This document shows positions 1 to 10,779 of a DNA stretch of 64,000 nt, piece by piece. A model generated the notes under the pieces. That model worked only from the letters and a program-made list of their open reading frames with translations. It ran no database searches and was not told the DNA's origin. This DNA comes from Buddleja alternifolia (lineage: Eukaryota; Streptophyta; Magnoliopsida; Lamiales; Scrophulariaceae), in the NCBI GenBank assembly GCA_019426215.1, contig CM033408.1, forward strand, positions 24,469,953 to 24,533,952, read 5' to 3'. How positions within the stretch are numbered: the stretch's first letter is position 1; each line of letters begins with the position of its first letter. The position numbers and the translations under genes are program-made.

Positions 1-424
1 TTATATGTAAATGGAAAAAGAAATATAGAATTACTTATGCTCCAATCATATTTACACATTTCATAAAATATTGCATATATAGACCACATCCTATTTTTAT
101 ATTTGTCCAATACGAACCGTATAATTACACTAACTATTATAAATATAGATGAGCAAAATTCAATTTTCTTGAACTTTTAAAATATAAAATTGAAAAGAAA
201 ACACGAAATGGAAAAAGAATAAAAATCTAAAGCTAAAAATAAATGAACAGGTGACAAAAAAAAAAACTAAAAATGAAGGGCCCCCCATCCCCATCCTCCA
301 AACCCATACCCGTCCCCCCCCCCCCCACCCCCCCCAACCCATGAACAGCCCCCACTGTCTGGCTATCTTTTTGTTTTTTTTTTTTTTTTGTCTTTTCATT
401 CTATTTGTATAATATATATTAGAG
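1..424. other. non-coding, low-complexity sequence
   Basis: No gene is visible. The stretch is AT-rich with a C-rich block around 280-345, including long C runs, and a T run around 369-389. The only open frame here is a translation of these simple runs and has no protein-like composition. Confidence 0.7.
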
Positions 425-1410
425 CTATTAACGCTAATCAACCCCCATGTCACGCAAAAGTGTCATTTTAGTCCCTCTTGTGAAAAAATTATCACTTTTA
501 TCCCTCATGTCCATAATTTGTACCCAGATGGTCCTTTTTTCGAAATTCCGACCAGATTTTCCGGCTATCCACGCATATATCATGCGCGTCTTCACGAGAA
601 AATTTATAACTCATTATAGAAAGCTCGGATTTATGAACCATTTTCTTCCCATGAAACTAGACACATAGGGCTATCCACGCATATATTGCACATAATCAGG
701 AGACGTCTAGAACAAAGCATTTTTGTATTAAAAATTAATTAGCTAAAAAACTGTGGGAAATGATGCTTAGCTAATTTTTTAATACAAAACTGTTTTATTT
801 TAGACGTCTCCTAATTATGTGCGATATATCCGTGGATAGACCTATGTGTCTAGTTTCATGTGAAAAAAACTGTTCATGAATCCGAGCTTTCTACAATGAG
901 TTATGAATTTTTCTCGTGAAGATGAGCACAGCTGTCTGCACAGCCGACAGATTTTTAGCTAATTTTTTAATAAAAAATTGCTTTGTTATAGACATCTTCT
1001 GATTATGTGCGATATATGCGTGGATAGCCCTATGTGTCTAGTTTCATAGGTAAAAAATGGTTCATGAATCCGAGCTTTTTACAATGAGTTATGAGTTTTC
1101 TCGTGAAGACGCGCACAGCTGTCTCCACAGCCGACAGATTTTTAGCTAATTTTTTAATACAAAACTGCTTTGTTCTAGACATCTCCTGATTATGTGCGAT
1201 TTATGCGTGGATATCCCTATGTGTCTAGTTTTATGGGAAGAAAACGGTTTGTGAATCCGAGCTTTCTACAATGAGTTATGAATTTTCTCGTGAAGACGCG
1301 CATGATATATGCGTGGATAGCCCTATTTTTCCGTGGGAAGCCGGAAAATCTGGTCGGAATGTCGAAAAAAGGACCATCTGGGTACAAATTATGGACGAAA
1401 TCAAAATTTT
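425..1410. repeat. foldback element with three 187-bp direct copies
   Basis: The left part (about 447-740) recurs inverted from about 760 onward. The outermost left block (447-570) is the inverse of about 1318-1405, where the same words for a fraction of the Pro/Val-like ORF reappear on the other strand. The right half is expanded: blocks starting with ATTTTTAGCTAATTTTTTAAT stand at 951 and 1138, a period of 187 bp, after a first copy near 770. No coding capacity is credible. It is probably a non-autonomous foldback DNA element; superfamily is not determined. Confidence 0.6.
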
Positions 1411-2023
1411 AATATACATATATATATATATATATAGGATATGGATCAAATACATCCCTTGCCATTAAGTAAGATATAAGACCCAATCTAGGCCTTTGAT
1501 CCAATTTGATCCCAAGGTCTACATTTAACACATTTAACTGATTTAATAATTTGTTTTAATTATGTAAAGGGCATTTTAGTCATTAAATTATAACTAACAG
1601 ATTCAATTTAATACACAGTATTAAATCAAATCCCCAGTTTCACGCGCCATAACCGATTTCATTATATTCTTTCCATAATCACATATATCAGCAAAATTGA
1701 TAAGAGATATTTTTTTACCCATTCAATTTATCATCAAATCGGTTGTTTTCCAACAAAATTGATTCGAGATATTGTTTTACCCGTTCAATTCATCATCAAA
1801 TCGGTTGTTTTCCAGCAAAATTCGAGATCGGCGCTGTAAAGATCGAAGGATATGCAGAAATCGAATCCCTATTCATCATCTGCTTCTGTTTTCAATTCAA
1901 TTTTTTCTTAATTCTTCTTCTGTTATCATTTATGAGTCTGCAAATCATCATTAAGCAACTGATCTAATGTAATAGATAGAGTGAATTTGAACAAACGGGT
2001 TTCTCTTTATTTCTCTGTAACGG

Positions 2024-2436
2024 ACCATTATACACTACAATAACAAACCATTACACACTACAATACAAACCATTATACACTACAATACAAATCATTATAC
2101 ACTGTGAATTTTATACACAACTATATAGAATTGTATAACAGATTGTAGATTAGATTCATTATTATACACTACAATACAAACCATTATACACTGTGAATTT
2201 TATACACAACTATATAGAATGGTATAACAAATTATAGATTAGATTCATTATTATACACTACAATACAAACCATTATACACTACAATACAAACCATTATAC
2301 ACTACAATACAAACCATTATACACTGTGAATTTTATACACAACTATATGCATAACAGATTATAGATTAGATTCATTATTATACACTACAATACAAATGAT
2401 TATACGCTGTGTATCACCACTCATCTACTGCGTTTT
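2024..2436. repeat. tandem array, CATTATACACTACAATACAAA units
   Basis: A 22-bp unit is repeated head to tail, alternating with a longer unit of about 90 bp that contains TTTTATACACAACTATATAG and a block of the type ATTATAGATTAGATTCATTA. Units are near identical, which suggests recent expansion or gene conversion. Confidence 0.8.
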
Positions 2437-3135
2437 GCTTTAAAAAAATAAAAAAAAAATATATATTTTAAATTTCCGAAAGGCAAAAACTGTTTTTGGA
2501 ATTTGGTCTCAAGCTCTACTTCAATCTTGTAGGAAACGTCGTTTTAAAAACAACTCAGTAATACTTATCATAAGTATGCTGAGCACCACCCTATCGGGTC
2601 CAAATTCCATCAGTTTAATAGGTTTTTTCGCGTTTTTGTGTTTTCAGTCGGATTTTTATTTTTATTTATTTCCATTATTTTCGTACTTTACCTTGTTTAT
2701 AGGTACCGTATATTTGATTATTAACTATTATATAATGGATTAATTAGCTATTTGCGCGCCATAACCAATTCCATTTAATCTTTCCATAGTCACTTTTTTC
2801 AGCAAATTTGATTCGATATATTTATTTTGCCCATTTAATTCAGTATCTAATCGGTTGTTTCCAGTAAAATTCAGTGCGCAATCTGTCCATAATCCCGTCT
2901 TTCAAAAAAACTGGGATCGATATATTCATCGCGCATCAATTCGGTTTCAAATCAGTTTGTTCGCGACGATCATGTCAATTAGTATTGTCAATCTCATGGC
3001 ATCGTCAGTTCCATGATCATATCAGTTTATGATATATAAAGACAGAGAATAAAAGAAAGGAATAAGGGGAAGAAAACATCATAATTAGTGATTTTAAAAT
3101 ATCATACAGTAGTTTATAACACATTATACAGTATC

Positions 3136-3790
3136 TTATAAACCATTATACACTACAATACAAACCATTATACACTGTGAATTTGATACACAACTATATA
3201 GAATGGTATAACAGATTATAGATTAGATTCATTATTATACACTACAATACAAACCATTATACACTATAATACAAACCATTATACACTGTGAATTTTATAC
3301 ACAACTATATAGAATGGTATTATCAATACTTGGAACTATGATTCTATTCACGCTTGGACTCTCTCCTATATATTCATTGTACCTGTATTGATCAAGTGGG
3401 TTGAATAGAATCATAGTTCCAAGTATTGATATGGTATCCTAATTACAATTGGTAACTAAGAAAGATAGAATCTACACAACAGATACATATCAAGAGTTGT
3501 AGAATGACTAATGACTAATAGGTATAACAGATTATAGATTAGATTCATTATTATACACTACAATACAAACCATTATGCGCTTTGAATTTTATACACAACT
3601 ATATAGAATGGTATAACAAATTATACATTAGATTCATTATTATACACTACAATACAAACCATTATACATTATGTTATAACACATTATACATCAAAATATA
3701 CATTGCGTGTATAAATCAATTATTATACAGTGTCCAATAAACCATTATACATTACGGACTAAGCCATTATACAGCGTGAGTTTATAAATC
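3136..3790. repeat. second tandem array of the same units
   Basis: The same short and long units as in the array at 2024-2436 recur here. They are interrupted by a 200-bp insertion at 3321-3520 and decay toward 3790. Confidence 0.75.
3321..3520. mobile_element. 200-bp insertion in the tandem array, 5-bp TSD
   Basis: Neighbouring repeat units read AGAATGGTATAACAG without a break. Here the unit is split as AGAATGGTAT, then 200 bp, then GGTATAACAG, so GGTAT is duplicated (3316-3320 and 3521-3525). The insert carries 30-bp perfect inverted arms, 3321-3350 against 3402-3431, around a 51-bp loop, followed by 89 bp without obvious structure. A 5-bp TSD suits an LTR-type integrase product or a small DNA element; the family is unknown. 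Confidence 0.7.
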
Positions 3791-4285
3791 ATACAGTTAG
3801 AATGATCTAATTTAAAATTATATAGTATATATTACACAAATATGCAAGCCAATTAAACAAAAACACAACATTGACGATTCTGTAATTTAGGGCTTTCTTC
3901 TGCCGATAATCGTCGGGCTTTTTTGAGTGAAACTTGCGCCGATAATCTCTATAATTGGGATTCCTATTTTCTGGGTGAATCAAACGAAATATGAGGATTA
4001 TATGATTATATATATTGATTGCATGAATCGTGGCCTGAGATTGAGAGATTGGAATGGAGATCGTGGGTAACAATTTGGGAGAGATTTTGGGGGAGATCCT
4101 GTGCGTTATTTTTGGGAGGTGGATGATGTATAATTTTGCTAGTTTGTCTATTATACCCCTAATTCATTAATTTTCAATTTTTCCAGCCTGTTTCTGTTTA
4201 TGATTTGGACTGTTGGATTTAATTGATCCAATGGTATATATTGAGTCTTATATCTTTTCTAAGAGAGGGTATGTATTAGATCTTG

Positions 4286-4290
<5 letters not shown>

Positions 4291-4318
<28 letters not shown>
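4291..4318. repeat. (TA)n microsatellite
   Basis: Uninterrupted AT dinucleotides bounding the TIR element on its right. Confidence 0.9.
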
Positions 4319-4320
<2 letters not shown>

Positions 4321-4475
4321 CAAACCGGTGTTAGAACTATTTATTTTACATTTATTATTAGCTTATTGTTGATAAGAATTTTAATTTGCAAATCGTACAA
4401 CTTCTCCTCATATATCATTTTGAAAAATTATAATGTTATAGTGACTTTTCACAAACAGCGGAGGTGTGTTAACAC

Positions 4476-5029
4476 CTATGTTGCACAGACACGGACACTG
4501 TATGACACGGATACGGGACACGTCAATTCTTAAAAAATTAAGACACGGACACGGCTCGGACACGTCTGCCCATATTATATATATATATATAATATGTTAT
4601 AAACTTATGAGTAATTGAACATCTATTAGACAATAATCAACAATTCAACAACTTATTAATAACAACCTACATATATATATATATATATTCACTATTTGTA
4701 TATGAGCAACCTATTTTTACACAAAATAACAACTTATTAATGACAATGCTTCTGTAAACTATAAAACTTCATCTATATATAATTACATATATATATATAT
4801 ATATAAATACATTTATATTAAAAATATAAAAAAAATGCAAAAAATCAGCCCGAAGTGTCCTGGCCGTGTCCGTGCCGTGTCTGTGCCGTGTCCTGATTTT
4901 ATTTAATTATTTTTAATTCTGGACACACCATTGCCGTGTCCGATACGTCCCGGTGCCGTGTCCGTGTCCGTGTCCGACGTGTGTCGGACACTGCACAAGG
5001 TTATTTTTACGCATGTCCGTGCATCATAG
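4476..5029. mobile_element. hAT-like non-autonomous element, TSD GTTAACAC
   Basis: The ends are inverted repeats: CTATGTTGCACAGACACGG at 4476-4494 and, on the minus strand, CTATGATGCACGGACATGC at 5029-5011. They are flanked by an exact 8-bp direct repeat GTTAACAC (4468-4475 and 5030-5037). Subterminal regions are packed with GACACGGACACGG-type words in opposite orientation at the two ends. The AT-rich middle has no ORF. An 8-bp TSD with subterminal motif clusters fits the hAT superfamily; that assignment is inference. Confidence 0.75.
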
Positions 5030-5443
5030 GTTAACACTAATAATGATTTGATAGGGATGCGTTAGTCTTGGCTAGGAAGACAAGGATTGAGGAAATAAAT
5101 AGAATTACACGCAAAGATAAAACTTAATTAAATATTCCTAAGATAAACAAATTATAATAGTTGATCACTAAACATTACAGGTAGGGGTGCAAACAAGTCA
5201 AGTCGAGTCGAGCCGAACGAGATGTTGTTCAAACTTGTTAGAATTACAATCGAGTTTTAAAGTTTGTGTTTGAGCTTGTTTGATTATTAATCTGGCCAAG
5301 CTCAAACATGCTTTAATCGAGTCGAATACGAGTCGAGCTCGAGTAGTTAGATTTTTTTGTACATATTTTTATTATTTTTTACTAATCGAGCCGAGTTTCA
5401 AAACTTATCAAATACAAAAAGTTGTTCAAGTTTGGTTTGATAA

Positions 5444-5946
5444 TGATATACCATGATATGGTATCTAAACCCACAAGCACCATTACACGGTCCTAGGCCC
5501 AACACAAAGCCCAAAATCCAGTATAGGACTAAAGATTCACGCTAAGTAACAGTAACGGGTCGGGTCGTTCTTTGACCTAACCCCATAATTCAACTCATCT
5601 ACCGTTCAATGGTGCCACATGTCACTATCCTACAAATGGCCACCAACCACCTTGACAAGATGTATGTGCTATAAATACTCCCTCAAATCATTTATTGAAG
5701 GTTGGAATCTCTAGAATATTCTCTCTAACTTTAGCCTCGTATCTCTATCTCTAGAGTACGAGCCTATAGACTGAGAAGTACGTTCCTTTACATATAAATT
5801 TGGAAGTTTGAATCTTCTACCGAGTATGACCCTGGCTATACACTTTACTATAGAACTATGTTGAATTGATCCTAACTAGGTATGTAGGTAGCTCCGTTAA
5901 TACAAAGTGCAGACTGACGAGGTTCAAGTCCCCCGGATTTGAGTTA
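5444..5946 (+). repeat. 5' LTR of the Tat-like gypsy element
   Basis: It begins TGATATACCATGATATGGTA and matches 17778-18323 along its whole length, except for a deletion of about 50 bp near the 3' end and scattered substitutions. A TATA-like GCTATAAATACTCC lies near 5670, the expected promoter position. The many differences between the two LTRs point to an old insertion. Confidence 0.85.
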
Positions 5947-5949
5947 GAT

Positions 5950-6945
5950 CTTATGATTATCAATATGGTATGTATTTAGTCTTTTTAGGTTCATTAACCT
6001 GCAAATAATATTCTTCCAAATGAAGTCAATGACAACTTTCTCTATGATACGAGCCACAGCTTTAGCTTCAATCCATTTCATAAAGTGTTTCACGGCCACA
6101 ATAATGATTTTTTTTTCTTTTGAACTGGAGGGAATGGACGTGCAAACGAGTACAAATGTACATGGAGTCAGTATTTTGCCTCATTCTTTAGAACGAACCT
6201 ACTGATGAGTTTTGGAGAGGTATTAAACTAGTATATCAATGCCCCACTGATCAAATGGGTACGGAATTTTTATCACCTCCATGGATTTTCTCGGCTGATG
6301 GATTTCATTGGAGTGCAATTGGCATTGTTTGCATCGTTTGACAAACTCTTGTGAGTCCTTAACTAGCGTCGGCTAGAAATACCCTTGTCGTGTGACTTTA
6401 TGTGCTAGTGATTGTCCTACGGAGTGATTTCCACAGCTCCCTTCGTGTATTTCTCTCAAGACATAATCTGCTTCAAGCGGAGCCAGGTAACGAAGCAAAG
6501 GTCTAGCATTTGATCTCTTGTATAGTTCGTCATTCAAGATGGTAAAAAATAGACTTCCCATTGAATTGAGTTCCATTATCAGAAATCAGAATTCTAGGGA
6601 TCCCAAATATGCAAATAATATTCTTCCAAATGAGTATTATGATTATCAATATGGTATGTATTTAGTCTTTTTAGGTTCATTAACCTGCAAATAATATTCT
6701 TCCAAATGAAGTCAATGACAACTTTCTCCGTGATACGGGCCACAGCTTCAGCTTCAATCCATTTCGTAAAGTGTTTCATGCCATAATAATGAATTTCTTT
6801 TGATTTTGAATTGGAGGGAATGGACGTGCAAACGAGTACAAATGTACATGGAGTCAGTATTTTGCCTACTGATGAGTTTTGGAGAGGTATTAACCTAGTA
6901 TATCAATGCCCCAGTGATCAAATGGGTACGCAATTTTTATCAACT
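5950..6945 (-). repeat. inverted duplicated integrase fragments
   Basis: Read on the minus strand, 5955-6550 corresponds to about 7520-8110 of the plus strand, including the integrase zinc-binding and first core segments. A short piece at 6545-6625 matches 9640-9725 inverted. About 6630-6945 repeats part of the same integrase segment again. These pieces occupy the place where gag, protease and reverse transcriptase would be expected. Several short minus-strand frames here are remnants of integrase and carry stops. Confidence 0.75.
6609..6684 (-). other. intron-like 76-bp segment, intact inverted copy
   Basis: On the minus strand the integrase frame reads up to TTATTTGCAG, then GTTAATGAAC, 76 bp in all, then continues with the sequence for Phe-Gly-Ile-Pro. 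The segment begins with GT. Its last bases are AT in this copy, but AG in the plus-strand copy (8060-8127 plus 9662-9669). Confidence 0.5.
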
Positions 6946-7326
6946 CCATGGTCTTTACACGTGGATAGATCTTCAATGATGAGACGAGGGGGTATTAGTA
7001 TTCGACTGCACACTCCGGAAGGAAATGACCTAGAATATACAGTCAAGTTAAACTTTGATGTGACAAACAACGAGGCAAAATATGAAGCATTAATTGCAGG
7101 GCTGGGAATGGCAAAGACCCTAGAGATAAAAAATGTGAAGGTATTTACTAATTCACAATTGGTAGCACTGTAAGTCTCGGGAGCCTATGAGGCAAAAGAA
7201 AAGACCATGGTCAGATATTTTCAAATAACAAAGCAACTGATGGTAGAATTCGATGAAATAGAATTGTGTCAAATACCGAGAGATGAAAATCAAATAGCGG
7301 ATGCACTATCTAAGTTTACAAATTAA
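6943..7326 (+). pseudogene. additional RNase H (aRNH) domain of the Tat element
   Basis: The frame contains TNNEAKYEALIAGLGMAK, then KVFTNSQLVA, and ends QIADALSKF, a typical RNase H pattern with an Asp-rich start, Asn-Glu-Ala motif and C-terminal Asp-Ala. Its position just before integrase is that of the extra archaeal-type RNase H of Tat elements. One in-frame TAA stands at about 7171-7173. The first part of the preceding frame (from 6811) comes from inverted integrase DNA, so the true start of the domain is near 6943. It would act in degrading the RNA of RNA:DNA hybrids during reverse transcription; this copy is broken. Confidence 0.75.
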
Positions 7327-8127
7327 ATTGTGGGATCCACGAGTCGTACGGTGTCGCTACTCGTATCGGAACACTCTGAATTGGAACCTCTGACTGTGGT
7401 TGTGCCTCTTGAGGTAGATACGAGTTGGAAGTGACCCATTATAGAAAATCTTCTAGAGGGAACTCTTCCAGAGGACAAGCTCGAGGCTCGAAAGTTAACT
7501 GGGAGAGCAGCTCGTTTTACTATCTTGAACGACCAACTATACAAGAGATCAAATGCTGGACCTTTGCTTCGTTGCCTGGCTCCGCTTGAAGCATATTATG
7601 CCTAGGGAGAAATAGATGAAGGGAGCTATGGAAATCACTCCACAGAACGATCACTAGCACTAAAAGTCACATGACAAGGGTATTTCTGGCCGACGCTCGT
7701 TAAGGACTCACAAGAATTTGTCAAACGATGCAAACAATACCACTTGCACTCCAATGAAATCCATCAGCAGGGAAAAACCATAGAGGTGATAAAAATTCCG
7801 TATCCATTTGATCAGTGGGGCATTGATATACTAGGTTAATACCTCTCCAAAACTCATCAGTAGGTTTGTTCTAAAGAACGAAGCAAAATACTAATTCCAT
7901 ATACATTTCGTTTGTAGGTTCACTCCCTCTAATTTAAAATCAAAAGATATTCATTATTGTGGTCGTGGAACACTTTACGAAATGGATTGAAGCTAAAGTT
8001 GTAGCTCGTATCACGGAGAAAGTTGTCGTTGACTTCATTTGGAAGAATATTATTTGCAGGTTAATGAACCTAAAAAGACTAAATATATACCATATTGATA
8101 ATCATAATACTCATTTAGAAGAACATT

Positions 8128-9601
8128 GATAAGTGCAATATTTATATATTTTATTACCTCTATCTTTAGCATTTTATTATGATTATATGGCCATTGGAAC
8201 TGATTTTATCTCATTTTGTGATTTGGGCAAGATTTGAAGTGCAAAATATCAATTTCAATCAAAATGACAGATTTGGCGATGTTTCGGAAATACGGATATA
8301 TCTGGAGATGCAGACATTAGTTTCTATTGAATTTTATCTAGTTGGAAAGCTAAGACAAAGGCCTATATTTCTTATGAAGAAGTCCAGACCCAGTTCGGAA
8401 GTTAAAGGGCTTGAAAGTGTTGAAGAATTTAATGAAGATTTTTGTTCTGGACTGGACTGGAATGCGCAGCTTTGGTGAAAAATTCATAACCAGAGTTATG
8501 TGTCTTGGATTCAGTCAAGGTCAGTTGGAAATGAAAGCTAACACATAAAGATACAAATTTCTAGAAGGAGTCAAAGTCAGATTCGATGAAGTAGAGGCGA
8601 CAAATCAGAATGTAAAGGGAAGAATATATTCTCCATGCTTTGATGTTAAAGGGAAGAATATATTCTCCATGCTTTGATGTTAAAGGGAAGAATATATTCT
8701 CCATGTCTTGATAAAGGAAGAGAGAATATATTCTCTCTATGATTATGTCATATTTTCATTGCCTATATATATGTCTTGCAAGAGTTGAAGTAGAACAACA
8801 AAAACAAGAAGAAAACAAAGAGAAGAGAGTTAGAAAAAAAATAGTATTTTCAAGTTTTATGCTTACAATTATGAGTAACTAAGTTTTTATTTCGATTCAA
8901 GAGAATTCCAATTAATTCATACATTGTGAGACACGAAGCTTTTATTTTAATCTATTCACGGTTTGATTATCTTTTGTTTCTTGATTTCAATTCTTACAAT
9001 TGTGTATATGATTATCTAAGATGCATATTAGTTGATTATATATGTCAATTGTTTGCTAACAAATCTTCATAATCCGTAATTGTTATGTTTGATTTGTGCA
9101 TGTAGCAATTAGGTTTTCATGATTAGGTTCCCAATTTTCGTTGATAACCTAAGGGAAACATTGGAGTAAATTAAATAGTTGGCGCTTGCTTAAACTATTG
9201 TTTATCCTTAGTCGCTTCTAATTCTTTATGCTATTATTAACATGATTAGGATTGCTTAATACCGAGTCAGTTGATAATAAGAATTTAATCGGGTGCTGGG
9301 CTTTGATTAATGATATAAGGAAGATTATAGGGATCTAGATAGCTGGTTATTTAGATTCTTGGCTAAGTAATCAATGAGTGGATAGAAATTTGGGTGTCTA
9401 TGATCAATATGTGAATTAAGGGTTGAATTTCTCTTGAATCGTATTTTCCATTAATTGAATTTTCAAGCATTTATTTTCTACAATTTTAGCTAATTAAATC
9501 TTCAATTATTTGATCAATCAGTCTCTTGGGTTCGACCTGGACTTACGAGTACTACAGATTCTTGTGAGAACAGTAATTATATTTTGGTGCATTCGACACG
9601 T
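8128..9601 (+). mobile_element. solo-LTR-like insertion flanked by 60-bp direct repeats
   Basis: The insert starts (T)GATAAGTGCAATATTTATAT and ends with TTGGTGCATTCGACACGT, an ending typical of some plant gypsy LTRs. Inside it a promoter-like GCCTATATATATG lies near 8760. A block ending GGGTTCGACCTGGACTTACG stands near the 3' end. No coding frame. The 60 bp before it (8068-8127) and after it (9602-9661) are identical, far longer than a normal 4-6 bp LTR target duplication. It sits inside the intron-like segment of integrase. Confidence 0.55.
8612..8750 (+). repeat. 35-bp tandem repeats with AAGAATATATTCTCC
   Basis: Three near-identical copies of a unit containing GGGAAGAATATATTCTCC, followed by a partial fourth. 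The core GAATATATTC is a palindrome. The array lies just upstream of the TATA-like box of the LTR-like insert, where enhancer repeats are often found. Confidence 0.75.
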
Positions 9602-10325
9602 ACCTAAAAAGACTAAATATATACCATATTGATAATCATAATACTCATTTAGAAGAACATTATTTGCAGATTTGGTATCCCTAGAATTCTGATTTTTGAT
9701 AATGGAACTCAATTCAATGGGAAGTCTATTACATCAAGGTGCATTAAATTGAAAATTCATCAAAATTTTAAATCTATGGGACATCCCTAAGCAAATGGAC
9801 TGACGGAAGTGGCAAATCAGATACTATTTCAGCACATAAAGACTCGACTTGATGGCATGAGGTCAGCATAGGCAGATGAACTACCTGGAATTCTTTAGGC
9901 TTATCGAACAACTCCAAGGTCGTCTACGGGAGAAACCCCATTCTGTCTTGTATACGGATCCGAGGCAGTAATTACAGCAGAAATAGGAATGATGACACAT
10001 AGAGTATTGAACTACGACCCAAAAGACAATCAGCAATATCGTGAGTTTGAACTTGATATGATAGAGGAGAAAAGAGAACAAGCCTATGCAAGTACTGAGA
10101 CAAAAAAGTACCATGGCAAGAGCATACAATAAACGTGCGAAGGTGAGATGCTTTCAAGTAGGGGATTTTGTGTTAAAAAGAGTTGAAGTTTTAAAACATG
10201 TGAAGAAACTAGAAGCTAATTGGGATGGTCCTTATAAGGTCACAAAAATAACGAAGGGAATGGCATATAGACTACAAGATCTGCAAGGGCAAGATCTACC
10301 TCGACCATGACATATTGACAACTTA

Positions 10326-10560
10326 AGAAAATTTTATGTGTAATTATGTTCTTTTTGAAGAACAAAGCCAATATGAAAGTCTACTCGTTCAAATAAGGCC
10401 AATGTTATATCTATTTTGAATCTGTTTGAATAAAGTATGAAAGTCTACTCGTTCAAACGAGGGCAATGTTATATCTGTTTTGAATCTGTTCGAATAAAGT
10501 ATGAAAGTTTACTTGTTCAAACGAAGCCAATGTTGAGAGATTCACTCTTAGAAACGAATA
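10326..10560 (+). repeat. 64-bp tandem repeats after pol
   Basis: Three copies with a 64-bp period (marker CTACTCGTTC at 10381, 10445 and, diverged, about 10509). Tandem repeats between pol and the 3' LTR are frequent in Tat elements. Confidence 0.75.
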
Positions 10561-10779
10561 TGTACTCGATCCAGTAGAATAAAGAAAAATATATACCATT
10601 ACAATAGAAACAACCAAACGAGCTTAGACTTGTAAAAACAAGCGAACACGTCTAAACATGTGAATTCAAAAATGATAAAAACAAAACACACATTGTTTTA
10701 CAAAAGTAGAAAAATAAAATCGATTGTTTGAAAAGCCAAACACTACTCAAAAGATCAACTTAAACTAGAAATAAACTAA

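Larger units (their letters stand above)
1436..4290. mobile_element. non-autonomous TIR element at a TA microsatellite
   Basis: The two ends are imperfect inverted repeats of about 80 bp. The left end (1436-1515) has AGATATAAGACCCAATCT, and the right end (4205-4290), read on the minus strand, has AGATATAAGACTCAATAT. Each end abuts a (TA)n run, 1413-1435 on the left and 4291-4318 on the right, so the insertion site was probably a TA microsatellite. The 2.86-kb interior has no coding frame. It holds tandem arrays (2024-2436 and 3136-3790) and two diverged copies of a CGCGCCATAACC block (about 1643-1830 and 2752-2880). TA-microsatellite targeting is known for several plant non-autonomous families, but the family here is not identified. 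Confidence 0.55.
7327..10312 (+). pseudogene. gypsy integrase, interrupted and with stops
   Basis: The zinc-binding region (about 7500-7750) has the His/Cys spacing ending VKRCKQYHLHSNE. The core begins near FDQWGIDILG, continues with TKWIEA at about 7970, and after an interruption (8060-9669) resumes FGIPRIL and DNGTQFNGK at about 9670. The C-terminal part (10086-10310) has FQVGDFVLKR and NWDGPYKVTKI, the GPY/F module. Several in-frame stops occur (for example after DILG and after QGYF's upstream Thr). The protein would have joined retroelement cDNA to host DNA. No chromodomain follows, in line with Tat elements. Confidence 0.8.

Noticed and set aside
160..453. minus-strand open frame of 97 codons
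   Set aside because: It is a translation of C, G and T runs (Gly/Trp/Phe-rich) with no protein-like character.
2024..3790. CRISPR-like array
   Set aside because: Plant nuclear context, and the units are directly adjacent tandem repeats without unique spacers.
3807..4073. minus-strand open frame of 88 codons
   Set aside because: Lies inside the non-coding TIR element near its right end; no domain, biased composition, no promoter context.
4540..5005. GACACGGACACGG clusters as promoter or regulatory repeats
   Set aside because: Better explained as mirrored subterminal repeats of the hAT-like element with TSD GTTAACAC.
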